From: Nannochloropsis oceanica
Taxonomy: Eukaryota > Sar > Eustigmatophyceae > Eustigmatales > Monodopsidaceae
Direction of reading: 5' to 3'
Assembly (NCBI GenBank): GCA_004519485.1
Contig: CP038114.1
Location: 804,654-868,653 of the forward strand
DNA length: 64,000 bases
Of this stretch, positions 11,892 to 23,229 are shown piece after piece. The notes below the pieces were generated by a model. It was not told the origin of the DNA. It saw only the letters and a list, made by a program, of their open reading frames with translations, and did not search any database. The position numbers were made by a program, and so were the translations under genes. How positions within the stretch are numbered: the first letter of the stretch is position 1; each line of letters opens with the position of its first letter.

Positions 11892-14224
11892 TTAAAATCG
11901 CCCGAAAAAAGCGAGGGTCCCTATTGCTGCTTTCTCTTTCCCTCTTTCCCTCTTTCCCTCTTTCCCTCCCTCCCTCCCTCCCTCCCTCCCTCCCTCACCT
12001 TCCGCCGTCGTTTCGGGGCACAGGAGCCTGAGTTTGGTCAGAAATTCTCCTGACAAAAAGGAGGCACCCAAAGACCCTCCGTCGTACTCCGCACCTGCGT
12101 TTGACCACCAATTGTAGCCTGAGGGAAGGAGAAAGGAGGGAGAGAGGGAGGGAGGAAGGGAGAGTCAGAGTCCGAGTATATTTAAGGTTTCAGGTCTGGC
12201 TCAACATTTGTAATCGACCCGGAGGAGTTGGAGGGAGGAGGGGAAGGAGAAAGGGAGGACAAAGAGAGACCTACCGTTGGCCGCTACCTCGTTACCCAGG
12301 CCAAGGGCGTGACGCGTCCATTCTCCTTCCTTCCCTTCCTCCGCCTTGTTCCTTAATTCCACGGGAGGGGGAATACGCAGGGCTTTTGGTCGCCGCTGCT
12401 GTTGTTGCTGCTGCTGAGTGGGAGGAATGGCGGCAGCGATGGTATTTGTGGCTTTGGGGATGGTGATGGGATGCTTAAGCCCTTGGACGACCTCCTTTAG
12501 CCGGGTGGGAATCTTGCCTGGGATAGGGAGGGAGGGAGGGAGGGAGGGAGGAAGGGAGGGAGGGAGGGGAGGGTATGGAGTCTTGTCTTTAGAGACGTGC
12601 TCGCGACTACTCTTCTTCAGCCCCTCCCTCCTTCTATGCTTCTTCCGCTCTCATTGATCCTGCCGGCTATCCATTCACCCTCACTCCCGCCCTCCCGCCC
12701 TCCCTCCCTCCCTCCGTCCCTTCTTACCTTCTCCTTTCGCAACGACCAGTCCCCCTGGCTCAGACGGCGCCCCGGATTTGAGGCCAAAGTAGGCCATGCC
12801 ATAGTTAATGTCAGCTGCGAGGAAGGGAGGCAGGTAGGCAGGAAGGGAAGGGGAAAGGGTGAGAAGATTAGAGGGAGGGAGGGAAGGAGGGAGGGAAGGA
12901 GGGAGGGAGGGACGTACCTCGGTCGTTGCCATTGTTAAAGACAAGGTATGTTCCCTCAAAAACGGCCTCCGCACCCTGTCACCAAGAAAATGGCGATGCA
13001 AAAAATGCAATCAGTAATTTGATATTTTCTTCCTCCCTCCCTCCCTGCCTCCCTTCCTCCCTCCCTCCCTCCTTTCTTGACCTTATCGTGGTAGGCGTAA
13101 ACCTCGTACTGATAATCCTCCAGCTTCACATTCTCGAGCCCCGCGGCATGCCAGCAGCTTTGAGTGACTTTGCCCGGAGTAGATACGCATGAGGTGAGGA
13201 GCCTCTGACGGGCGGAGGGAGAGGGGGAGGAGGGAGGGAGGAAGGGAGGGAGGGAGGGGGGGATTAGGGGCTTGCTCGAGGGTGGTGATAAAGGAGGGGA
13301 GGAGGGTCTTTGGGAAGGAAAGGAGGGAAGGAAAGTGAGACTAAATGTCAAGAAGGATCATCAGCTCGATAAATTTAAATATCCCGATAAATGAATCTAC
13401 CAGCTTCATGGACGCCTTCATAGGTCGGTCTGTGTCTGCCATCTTTGTGAATTACTCCCGATGCGGGAACGTTGACAGGAATGTGGTGAAGGTCGAAAGG
13501 GTAAGAAAGCAAGAAGTGATTAGAGAAAGGAGGGAATGACGGAAAGGAGAAGAAGTGGCTGGGAGGTACTCCAAGGGGAGGAAGAAATGAAAGGGAACAG
13601 GGATGGAGGGAAAGAGAGACATGCCTTGAACTGCTCTCCGGATAGGAATGCGATCTGAGTCTTGGCTTGTTGTGTGTACTCATAATAACAGCCGGCGTCT
13701 GTCACGTAACATTGCAAGCAAGGAAAGGCGGCGAAGGCCTTGGTCCAGCCTGAAAAGAGGAAGAGGGAGGGAGGGAGGGAGGGAAGGCAGGAGAGGCAAG
13801 AAGAGAAGAGGGGGCAGTCGTAATTAAGACCCAAAATTGTGACCCAGAATGATGCCATTATTAAATACGCTCCACCACAGATTTGTTCCCTATCATCCAA
13901 CAACAGATAGTGCTCACCATTCCCATCCCGTTGGACTGGAGCTAGTGTGACTGGCACCGGGAAAGTATACTCCACGCGTTGCTGCTTGTAGAGCGATTCA
14001 GGAGATGTGTTCCCTCCTGCTGCCTTTGGCGTCGGCACTGCGGGTGATGCTACCGGTATAAATTGCATTGGGGTCGGACCAGTGGCGGGTGTGACGGCGT
14101 GGCTTTGAATTTGGAATGTGGGCATGGATCCGAGGGAGGAGCCTTGCTGCAGGTGCTGTGGCTGCGCTGAAGCCGTGCTAGCGATGGCCAGAAAAAGGAA
14201 CAAGATACAGCGACCGCCAGTCAT
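11892..14224 (-). CDS. Secreted protein, nine exons, unknown function
   Basis: Exons in transcript order: 14224-13876, 13749-13621, 13435-13401, 13204-13082, 12975-12918, 12814-12728, 12517-12275, 12118-11999, 11920-11892; about 390 aa. All phases close. The first donor is uncertain: an alternative near 13833 also keeps frame and adds about 14 residues. A clear signal peptide opens the protein (CILFLFLAIASTASAQ). Further on it carries WTKAFAAFPCLQCYVTDAGC, LSGEQFKAYTDRPMKASMKL, VFEGTYLVFNNGND, YGMAYFGLKSGAPSEPGG, a Gln run, and YNWWSNAGAEYDGG followed by LGASFLSGEFLTKLRLLCPE. The two FLSGE(Q/F)...KLRLL segments hint at an internal duplication. It is Cys- and aromatic-rich, as in extracellular proteins. 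No family is recognised. Confidence 0.7.
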
Positions 14225-14750
14225 GATGTGGCTTTCCTGTGCACTTGAATACAGTATACGGGCGTGTTTGTGTGCTGAAAATAATGCTTGGGCGGGTCAT
14301 CCGAGCACAAGAAAATAATCGGCCGATGATGATTCGGAGGCCGAGCTTGTTGCCCCGTGTCTACTGAATGAATGCAGGCAATTGGACCAAGGGCATACGA
14401 GATTATTACACATCTGATATAAAGAAGCTTGGCTATACTGAATATGATAACACCCCAAGCAATGATCTTGTATGCGTATCGATATCTGCGGTTTTTGAAT
14501 TCACAAACGCGAGATATCTCGAGTACCTCCGTCCAAACCCGGCGTCGTCTAACGGCTTTCTTTCGAGCCGTTCATGTCAAGCCGTGTGCTTGTAGAAGGG
14601 TCGATTTTGTGATGCATTGTCCCGGCTTCGATACCCAAGACGCTTTCGAGCTCTATTTTATAACGCAGCCTACATCCAAGTTCAAGGCACCTACCTTGCA
14701 TCCTCCCCCTTCACACTCCTCCTCCCACCCTCTCCTTCCCTTAGCAAACC
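14225..14750. promoter_or_regulatory. Divergent promoter region
   Basis: 526 bp between start codons of the - and + genes. It is AT-richer than the surroundings; no specific elements were identified. Confidence 0.4.
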
Positions 14751-17666
14751 ATGAAGTGCCTGGTCCCGCTCCCCACCACCCTCCTAGTCCTGATGGTTCT
14801 CCACTCCAGCATTATACCCTTTACCTATCGTTCTACTCCATCTCTCTTGTGCTGTGCAGCTCATGTCATGGTCGGAGACGACAGCAGCCTGGTTGAGGTG
14901 AAGCGCCGGTCTCTGTGGGAACTCTCCGTGGTCTGGGACAAGCTCGGACACTTTGTGGCGCGGCTCTGGCACGGTCACCACGACGAGGACGAGGAGTGCG
15001 AAAAGATAAGGCATCCACTATCAAAAACGATGTCCCTCTCCGCCAACGAGACGGCGACTACCCTGGTGACACAAAACGACTCGACACCCGTTACAACCCA
15101 CCGCCACCTACAAAAAGGGGTAGGGGAGCACAGCAAGGATACAGAGCTTCGGGCCTTGAAAATGGTGCAGGTCTCACGGGCCCGGGACGTGACTAGCCAT
15201 GAGCGCTTGTGGGCGACGGTAATTGACGATGACAACATGGTGGACGAGAGGAAGAACGACGAAGACTACGTGCACCAGCAGACCACCACAGGCCCAAAAC
15301 CCATTCTTGTGGGGGATCTCGTGGAGCATTACTCTTCTCTCAGCGCGGTATTGCAAGACATACCCGACAATGAGGATCCGGACACCTATTCACTGAACAT
15401 AAAGAACCCCTACCAGGAGTCGACCCTGCCTGTGTCTGATGCGCCTTTGTACCCGAAGCCAGGAGACCACACGAGGTCGCCTTATCACCCGGAGTCAGCA
15501 GAACACACAAGAGATATTGAGAGGGACGACGATAATGGGAAGATTATCTATATGACATCATTCAAGACGGTGACGGGAGACGTGCCAACAGAACAAGTGG
15601 AGGAGTTTTCCCAGGACGAACCCGAGAATTACGCCGACGATGTCATTGAGACCCACTTTTCCTCGCCCCATCACCAACGCCAGCTATTTATGCACCCTGA
15701 AGACTTTAAATTACATGCGCACAAGCATAACAACGACAAAAAAGACGAGAAAGTGGACCCTTACTACAGCAAGGACAATGGGCTATGGCGCCGCAAGTTC
15801 AAAGGACCCAAGACACCGCAAGGCTTTCCTCTCCCTGACAGCACGAGCGAAGTGCGTCACCACCACATCCACCAACACCAGCGTCAGCTGCGAGAGCAAG
15901 CACGCGCCAACATGTCCGAGACCGAGCTAGCACAAATCCAAGAGGAAGCGCGGGAAGAGTTGGTGCAGGCTTTGCGCTCGGCGGCGCGCGACGCCGAAGC
16001 GCATCGCACAGACTTGTCGGTAGGGAACAGTTTGGAATCGGTTATGAAAGCATTGGCAGTGCGTCGCCCTCCTGTGCCGGGCTTCACAATGGGCACTCCT
16101 ATGGTGGAGACACAGCCACAGAACACCAAGGAACGTGAACAAGTGCGCTTGCCCGGGGATGGCATGCAGCCCAAGGTGGATAACCCTCTACCTCCCGGGC
16201 GGAAGCACCGTCGACTACGAGGCTTGCAGCAAGCAGGAGCTGCATCTGGTACTGGCGTGGGGGCGGCTTTGGCGGGCACTTTCACGGAGGCTCAGAAAGC
16301 GGAGTTGCGGCAAATGTTTTATGATGCAGCGCTGAGCATGATGCGGGAGGCGGCCCGACAGGCTCTGAATACCAACCAGGGAGGAAGTAGTGGGGGTAGC
16401 AGCAACAGCATGTTTCCGTCGGCTAATGGGAATAATGTAGGCAGCAACGTGGTCAATCAAGATGCCTACACAGCGGCTCTGAACGCTATGATCAATGCGG
16501 TCGGCTCCAAGGAAGTGAACAATGCTAACGGTGGCATTGCTTCGCACTCCGGTGGCCCCGGCGGCAAAGTGGAAAGCAGTGGCAAAAATGGCGGTGGCAG
16601 CGGGGCTCCCGCTAAAAAGCAAAGCCTCTTGGAAGTCGCCCGGGAGGTTGCTCGTCACAACAGTCCCTCGGCGGGTCGTCCTCCTATAGCTGCTGGGCGC
16701 CAACCAAATGGTCAGCGAAAGTTGCGGGGCTTAAAGACCACGGTCCGCCTCCCTGTGCCTTATACACGTAACTCTTCATCGAATGATACCTTGATATCCA
16801 TAATCCGTAACGGGACTGATGCCATCTATGTGCCACTGCGACATGTGGATCCCTCCCTCCAGGAGGAGGCCTTTGCGCGACTTGGTCCTTTGGGTCCTAT
16901 TATCCAAGGTGCAGCGGGGGCGATAGGTGGGGAGAGTGTCAAAGAGACTGAAGATGGGAAGCGTTTCTATGGAGGGCAAGGTAGCGTCACTAATCCTTCG
17001 CATCCCAAGGGCCATGAGTGGGCTGAGTGGCTTTTAGTCCTGGTCAAGAAGCACAAGGCACATCAACACTGGCAGCAGGAAGAGCGTACGACGCGCACCC
17101 TGACTGAGAGTGACGCAGCGGCTGCAGAAACTACAGACACTACCACCACATCGCCCGCGGGTCTTGTCCAAGGCGATACAACAGCAGTCACTACACCTAC
17201 CGCGACGGCAACAACATCCAGCACTGCTAAGGTGCCGGGGGTGGGCAATGCGGACAATCCAAATTTGGACCTGGAAGCGCTGGCGGGCCTACTGCAGCAC
17301 CAATTTGTCCCTGCCGTGCCTGGAGGGATGGGCGATCACATACAGAAGCCGGAAACAGCGTCTCAAACGGATGCGCTCGGAAACGTTATCACGCACATGA
17401 TGGGGCCCTTGGAGGTGGGGAAGAAAAAGCTGGAGAAAGGGAAAGAGAGGGAAGGAGACAAAAGCGCAAAGGACAAGCAGGGGAAGGAAGACGAAGGAGA
17501 GACCGAACGCCCAGGTCTGGGGGATGCCTTTTATGATCGGGCCTCGAGCCATCTGATGTCTCACAGCGCCCGCAACTTTCAAAAGATGCAGGAAGCGGTT
17601 GGCAGCATCATGGCCCAGGAGGGGATTATGACATGGGAGGACGGGATGGAAGGCTTTGGGGAATAA
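14751..17666 (+). CDS. Large secreted His/Asp-rich repeat protein, paralogue of the 2345-4697 product
   Basis: Intronless, 971 aa. The N-terminus (CLVPLPTTLLVLMVLHSSII) fits a signal peptide. An acidic, His-rich region follows, then helical modules matching those of the 2345-4697 protein: MSETELAQIQEEAREELVQA with LRSAARDA, and FTEAQKAELRQMFYDAALSM with MREAARQA. A third, shorter one (LLEVAREVARH) lies near residue 627. Each module is preceded by a basic cluster (HQRQLRE, KHRRLRGLQ, QRKLRGLK), so the protein looks like a series of units separated by putative processing sites. A Ser/Gly/Asn-rich linker and a Thr-rich stretch lie in the second half; the C-terminus is Lys/Glu-rich then helical. 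Function is unknown. Loss of introns relative to its four-exon paralogue could mean retroposition or intron loss. Confidence 0.75.
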   Translation: MKCLVPLPTTLLVLMVLHSSIIPFTYRSTPSLLCCAAHVMVGDDSSLVEVKRRSLWELSVVWDKLGHFVARLWHGHHDEDEECEKIRHPLSKTMSLSANETATTLVTQNDSTPVTTHRHLQKGVGEHSKDTELRALKMVQVSRARDVTSHERLWATVIDDDNMVDERKNDEDYVHQQTTTGPKPILVGDLVEHYSSLSAVLQDIPDNEDPDTYSLNIKNPYQESTLPVSDAPLYPKPGDHTRSPYHPESAEHTRDIERDDDNGKIIYMTSFKTVTGDVPTEQVEEFSQDEPENYADDVIETHFSSPHHQRQLFMHPEDFKLHAHKHNNDKKDEKVDPYYSKDNGLWRRKFKGPKTPQGFPLPDSTSEVRHHHIHQHQRQLREQARANMSETELAQIQEEAREELVQALRSAARDAEAHRTDLSVGNSLESVMKALAVRRPPVPGFTMGTPMVETQPQNTKEREQVRLPGDGMQPKVDNPLPPGRKHRRLRGLQQAGAASGTGVGAALAGTFTEAQKAELRQMFYDAALSMMREAARQALNTNQGGSSGGSSNSMFPSANGNNVGSNVVNQDAYTAALNAMINAVGSKEVNNANGGIASHSGGPGGKVESSGKNGGGSGAPAKKQSLLEVAREVARHNSPSAGRPPIAAGRQPNGQRKLRGLKTTVRLPVPYTRNSSSNDTLISIIRNGTDAIYVPLRHVDPSLQEEAFARLGPLGPIIQGAAGAIGGESVKETEDGKRFYGGQGSVTNPSHPKGHEWAEWLLVLVKKHKAHQHWQQEERTTRTLTESDAAAAETTDTTTTSPAGLVQGDTTAVTTPTATATTSSTAKVPGVGNADNPNLDLEALAGLLQHQFVPAVPGGMGDHIQKPETASQTDALGNVITHMMGPLEVGKKKLEKGKEREGDKSAKDKQGKEDEGETERPGLGDAFYDRASSHLMSHSARNFQKMQEAVGSIMAQEGIMTWEDGMEGFGE

Positions 17667-18192
17667 ATTTGAAGGGAGAGAAGAAGAAAAGTAGGATAGA
17701 AGAGACGGAGAGGAATGAAAGCCAGAGGAGGAAAGAATACTGCAAAGCACAATTGTGGTGTAGGATAGTTATGGATACAGAAGAAAAGTGGTGAAGAGAG
17801 ATGAGGATAGTCAACGACAGAAGGCTTGCTTCTTTTAACTTTAAATCTACTGAAAGATCAACAGGTGGCTTCACACCTTGCTTGACCATTCTTCTCGTCT
17901 TTCTCTATCTCCATGTCTCTCTCCTTCCACTTCAACCGCTTCATTGAGGAGACCCAAGAAATTGTGACAATCGACCGATCACATATACATGGTACATTTG
18001 TGAATGGCCCTTCCCCTCTGCTACTTCGCGAGAGATAAGTAGGCAGAGTTCAAAAAGGGAAAGATTACATTACGTTACATTAGATTCATTCGTTACCATT
18101 TCCAAATGCTTCGATAGAAACATATTTTCCCTTTCCCCTCTTTGTTCACTGTGAGGCAATGTTTCCTTTCCCGATCTCACAGCCAGCAACAA

Positions 18193-19008
18193 ATGCAAAA
18201 TCCGTTTGAGCGAAAACCACCTAATGGCAGGATGCATGTACGTATTCTCTTCTCTTCTTATACGTCCTTCAGCTCTTCCTCCTCATGTCCCTCCCCCACC
18301 ATTCCTTCCCTCACCTCACCAAAGAAGGACATTGGCCTTTGGTTTCGGTCTTGGATGAGTCGGGAGAGGTCGAGGAAGAGGAGGAGTGGGAGGTGAAAGA
18401 GAAGGAGGAAGAGGCCATTGCCTTCATTCTAGTTATAGGTATGGAGGAAAAGTGACATTTGCAGTAGATATACTTGTCTTAAGAGGGAGGGCAAGGGGTG
18501 TGGAATCTGGGGGTGTCACAACCAAAATTTTGACAACGCGCAGTAGACAGTACATACAGGTCGAAACAGACGAAGAGAAGAAAGGACACGGGCTCCATAA
18601 AAGTAAGGTCATATATACAGACAAGTAGCATCGTTGCTCTGCCACCGGATGCAGAGATTTATCAATAATAAGGGTCGAGGCAGGCATCTCCTGTCATCTC
18701 ATCTTGACTTTTCTCACCCCCCCACTTTTCAAAGAGCCGTTGGGGGAGGGAGAAGATGCGTTTCTCGAAGAGGCGCAGGAAACGCTCGAACCGAAAGAAG
18801 ACATGAGGAGAAGAGTATCTATCTGTGCACATGTAGGTGTCTGCTCGCGGAAGCCTTGACCCTGGAAGCAGACAAGGGAAGTCAGGACACTTTATGGCCG
18901 TTTGTCCTTGTCTGTTTATCCGTGCAGGGTGATGGATGTGGCCCATCCCCGCGGCTTCAACAAGTTGGCAAAACGTCGTGTTGTGGAGTGCCGTGGAAGA
19001 TCGTGTAG
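18193..19008 (+). CDS. Tentative small acidic protein gene
   Basis: Possible exons 18193-18240, about 18276-18439, about 18739-18836, 18928-19008. Splice phases can be closed, giving an acidic protein containing EGHWPLVSVLDESGEVEEEE and GEGEDAFLEEAQETLEPKED. Against it: the first intron would be only about 35 nt, shorter than any other here; there is no homology; and start and last-exon choices are guesses. Kept only because the two acidic stretches look protein-like and join in phase. Confidence 0.25.
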
Positions 19009-19228
19009 GGGCACGAGAGGAGAGGTGCACAAAGGGGCTATTAAGGGCCAAGCCTGAAGTGGACGAGGACACAGTGCACATTAGCATGCATAATCGCTGT
19101 CTTCTTGATTTAACTTGGGCTTGTGTTGCACCCATCTATGTAATGGTGAATCTGTGGTCCCCTTGTCTTTGGCGAGAGGGTTGGTCTCTACACACACGAC
19201 ACTCTCACGCACTACACACAGGCAAACG

Positions 19229-19453
19229 ATGCGTTCCCTTTCTTTATTTTTCCAAAGGAGAGCCGAAGGGGCCTTGGTGAAGACAGCAAGTCTTCTCCTA
19301 CTCCTATGGCTCGCGGCGAGGGGGAGTCATGCAGGAAGGGTGCAACACATCCAACGCTACACAAACGTGCACAAGGCCATGCGGTCATTTCGAGCCCCTT
19401 TGGTCCACACCAGTCATGTCTTTGCATGCCATTCGCTTGGGCCGTTCTGATTG
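19229..19453 (+). other. Upstream ORF with signal-peptide-like start
   Basis: A 74-codon ORF 5' of the MYB gene whose product contains KTASLLLLLWLAARGSHA, resembling a signal peptide. It ends before the MYB start. It could be a uORF, a first exon of something unrecognised, or chance. Confidence 0.15.
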
Positions 19454-19528
19454 ATCTAACTCTTCCCTCCCTTTCTTTTTCTCTTCCCTTCGCTCTCCCC
19501 TCAGCCACTGTACGGACAAGCAGATAGG

Positions 19529-21912
19529 ATGGAGAATGGGAGACAAGATTCCTTTGCTGCGGTGGCTGCTTCCGCCGCCGCAGTCAGGGGGTTACCTTCT
19601 CCGTCGTTTGGCAAATCTTCGTCCTCCTCTTCGTCCTCCTCCTTGTCCGCCTCCACCTCCTCCACCTCCTCCCTGACCACGACCCCTTCCCTCCCTTTCA
19701 CCGTGCTCGCGTCGTCTCCTTCCGCTGCCACCACCATCGATGCCATCCCTCCTCCCTCCTCCTCCTCCTCCTCATCGTCATCTTCCTCCTCCGCCTCTTT
19801 AGCTGCTGCAGCTTCGACTACCTTTCTCTCCTCTTCCATGCACTCTCTGAGTGGTGGGTTGAGCTTACCAAGCACCACGACTGCAGGAACAGGGTCGTCT
19901 TCTCACTCAGTCGCTTCCCTCCCGAGCGGAACTCGTAGCCAGGACAGCGTCCTCAGCAGCAGCAATAACAGTAGCAGCAGCAAAGCCAAGAAGAAAGAAG
20001 GAAAGAAGGAGGGAGGAGGAGGCCCGCAAGGGAACTGCCGGAAGCCGGCTAACGCTCCTGTAACCGTTGCGATGTCGAGCTCGGGGAAATTGTGGACTTC
20101 CGAACAAGACGAGTTATTGAGGTAAGGAGGGAGGGAAAGAGGGAGGAAACGAAGGAAAGAGGGAGCGAGGGGATAGTCAGAGCAAAAGCTTGGAAGAATC
20201 ATGGGCAGGACAAGCAAGAACGAGGGTGCACCATACTCACCCTTCCTTCCCTCCCTCCCTCTCTCCCTTTTTCCTCCGACCCCTTCCCTCAGGGAGGGCG
20301 TCCTCCGGCTCGGCACATTGAACTGGGTCCTTGTCCTGCAGCACTTGCTCCCTCATCCTTTCACCCAGGAGGAGTGCACCATTCGCTGGGAGGAGACTAA
20401 GGACATTCCCATCAAGGGGCCTTGGTCCCCCGAAGAGGTAGGGAGGGAGGTAGGGAGGGAGGGAGGGAGGGAGAGAGGGAGAACAGTGGAGTTGGACAAA
20501 GAGAAATGGAGAGGAGGGGACGTGGGAAAGGAAGAGAATGTCATTGCTCTTCCTTCTCCCCTTTGCCCCCTCTCCTCCCTTCCCACGCCACCTTGTCAAA
20601 GCCGAGTCCATCCCCAAGAGCGCCAAATACTCCCCCTCCCCCTCCCTCCCTCCCTCCCTCTCTCCCTCCCTCCCTCCCTCCCTCCCTCCAGGACGCCCTC
20701 CTCCAGGACCTCGTCGAGAAATACGGTCCTCGTCCTAAGAAATGGAGCCTACTGGCGCAGCACATCCCGGGGAGGGCTGGCAAGCAGTGCCGGGAGCGGT
20801 GGCTGAATCACCTGGATCAGAGCGTGAAGAAGGGCGAGTGGGAGGAGGAGGAGGACGTGGTCTTGTGCCAAGCCCAGCGACGGTTGGGGAATAAGTGGAG
20901 TGAGATTGCTAAGCTTTTGCCCGGGCGGGCGGAGAACAGTGTGAAGAACCGCTTCAAGTACGTGGGAGAGGGAGGGAGGGAGGGAGGGAGGGAGGGAGGG
21001 AGGGAGGGAGGGAGGGAGGAATTCTACACATGGATCCTTGGCGAGTTACTCCTCATCACACGACTCATTCTCACCCCTCCCTCCCTCCCTCCCTCCCTCC
21101 CGCCCTCCCTCCCCTCCTAGCTCCCTCATCACACGGCGGGTCTCGGTTCGTCATGGGCCAGGACCTCTGGGAGCCTTTGAAGAACTCTTCGCCACCCCTC
21201 CCTCCCTCCCTCTCTCTTCCTCCTCCTCGATTCCCTCCTCCTCCTCAGCACCAGTTGTGCCCAGGCAGGAGCAACAACAACCGCAGGAGGCTCTTGCCCC
21301 CTCTTCCCTCCCTTCCTCCACCTCTTCCTCCTCTGTGAAAACGACTACAACCACGGGCGGCTCCAAGAAGAGAGGGACAAGGACTGCGAAAAAAGGCAGC
21401 GCCACCGCGGCATCAGCAGGAGCCGGAGCCGGAGCAAAGGCAGTCGCAGCAACAGCCGCAACAGCAGTACGACAAACACCTCTAGCAGCAGCAACAGCAG
21501 CAACAGCAGCAGGAGCAATGCCCAAGAGGGCAGCCACCGCGAGCACCCAATTCTTCAGCGCCTCCTCCTCTTCCTCCCTCCCTTCCTCCCTCCCTTCCTC
21601 CCTCCCTTCCTCCTCCTTGGACTCCTCTTACCTCTCGTTTTACAACCAGCAACAACAACAACAACAACAACTACAACAACAACAACAACAACTACCACAA
21701 CAACAACAACCACAACAACCACAACAACCACAACAACAACAACAAAATCATCAACAACAACAGCAGCAGTGCAGCGCGGTGCTTAACTCTTCTTCTCCTC
21801 CCACTGGGGCTGGAACTGTCACAGACGACGACAACACCCTCCCTCCCTCCTTTCCTCTCCCTCCTCCTCCTCCTCCTCCTCCTTCCCAAAGCCACAAGTC
21901 TAAACATAACTC

Positions 21913-21951
<39 letters not shown>

Positions 21952-23229
21952 CGACAAACATCTCTCTCATCATCATCAGCAGCAGCAGCAGCTTGCTCAA
22001 GACATGAAGAGTCTCCTTGCCTCGTCCCAATCCATCACCACCACCACCACCCACCCTCCCTCCCTCCCTCCCTCCCTGACCATGAACGACGCCGACATGC
22101 ACGCGTACCTCGCCCATCTCGGGCTCTTCAACCCCCCCAAAACTTCCCCTTCCTCCCTCCCGTCTTCGTCCTCGTCCCTCTGGAAACCCACGCGAGGAGG
22201 AAGCGAGGCAGAAGGGAGGGAGGGAGGGAGGGAGGGAGGAAGGGAGGGGGGCTACGTGATTGGGAAGGACGCAGGCATTGGTGAGGGCCTGCCGATGATG
22301 GAAGGACGGTATGTTGGCAAGAGAGGAAGGGATGGAGAGATGGAGGGAGGGAGGGATGGAGGGAGGGAGGAAGCTTTGGCTTTCGGCTGAAGATTCGTTG
22401 ATTCGTTTACTCTCCTCACAAAATCACCCCGTCCCTCCATCCCTCCCTCCCTCCCTCCCTCCTGCAGACTTGACCAGCAACATCTGCCGCATATCGATGA
22501 CGACGTGCTCTTTGGCCAGGCGGAGGGACAGGTAGGGGGAGAGGGAGGGAGAGAGGGAGGGAGGGAGGGCGGGCAGAACACTTTACACACGATGTATGCT
22601 CGAGACGTGAATTAACTCACCACTCCCCTCTCCTTTTTCCCTCCCTCCCTCCCTCCCTCCCTCCCTCGTTTCTTTCTTCTCCTCCTCTTCCCCTTCTTCC
22701 TCTCCAGGATCTGTTCCACGTGTCGCTCAACAGCCAAGGGTGGGAGGCAGCGAGGGAGGGAGGGGAGCACGGCACACTTACACTTGGCCCTACTTTTCCT
22801 CCTCTCGTCTACAGTGCGGGGCTGAAGATAGATGGAGGGAAGGAGGGAGGGATGGAGGGAGGAATGGAGGGAGGGCGTTCGAATTTGTCACAATTTTTGA
22901 CGGCGTTGGGAGGGGAGCCGCAGCAGCAGCAGCAGCAGCAGTACGACAAACACCTTTATCAGCAGCAGCTGCCCACGGGCACAGAGACAGGGCAGGAGAG
23001 AGGGAAGAAGCGAGGGAGGGAGGGAGGGGTGGAAGAAGGGAGGGAGGGAGGGACAATGCAGCTGTTAATGTCCAGCGCGTCGTCGGTGGGGATGGACGAG
23101 ATGTTTGTACATATCGAGGAGAAGGAGAAGGAGGGGGAGGGGGAGGAGGAGGGAGGGGGGGAGGAAGGGCAGGTGCTTTGGGGGATAGGCGGGATAGAGA
23201 AGAAGCAGAGGATGATGGAAATGACCTGA
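19529..23229 (+). CDS. R1R2R3-type MYB transcription factor
   Basis: Six exons (19529-20121, 20293-20437, 20692-20957, 21121-22308, 22468-22531, 22708-23229), about 925 aa, all phases closing. After a Ser/Ala-rich N-terminus come three MYB repeats. R1 is divergent (KLWTSEQDELLR, ECTIRWEE). R2 spans GPWSPEEDALLQDLVEKYG to GKQCRERWLNHLD. R3 spans GEWEEEEDVVLCQAQRRLG to VKNRFNSLITRR. The regularly spaced Trp and the CRERW and KNRFNSL recognition helices are typical of 3R-MYB proteins, which in plants and protists control G2/M genes. This is a nuclear DNA-binding protein by family knowledge. The rest is low complexity: Ser/Thr, poly-Gln, poly-Pro and REGG runs from GGGA tracts. An identical 19-20-base DNA segment recurs three times and is read in two frames. 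All five introns have GGGA/CCCT ends. Confidence 0.88.

Noticed and set aside
14738-14900. Alternative upstream ORF 14429-14896
   Set aside because: Overlaps the signal peptide region of the 971-aa protein in another frame and has no features of its own.
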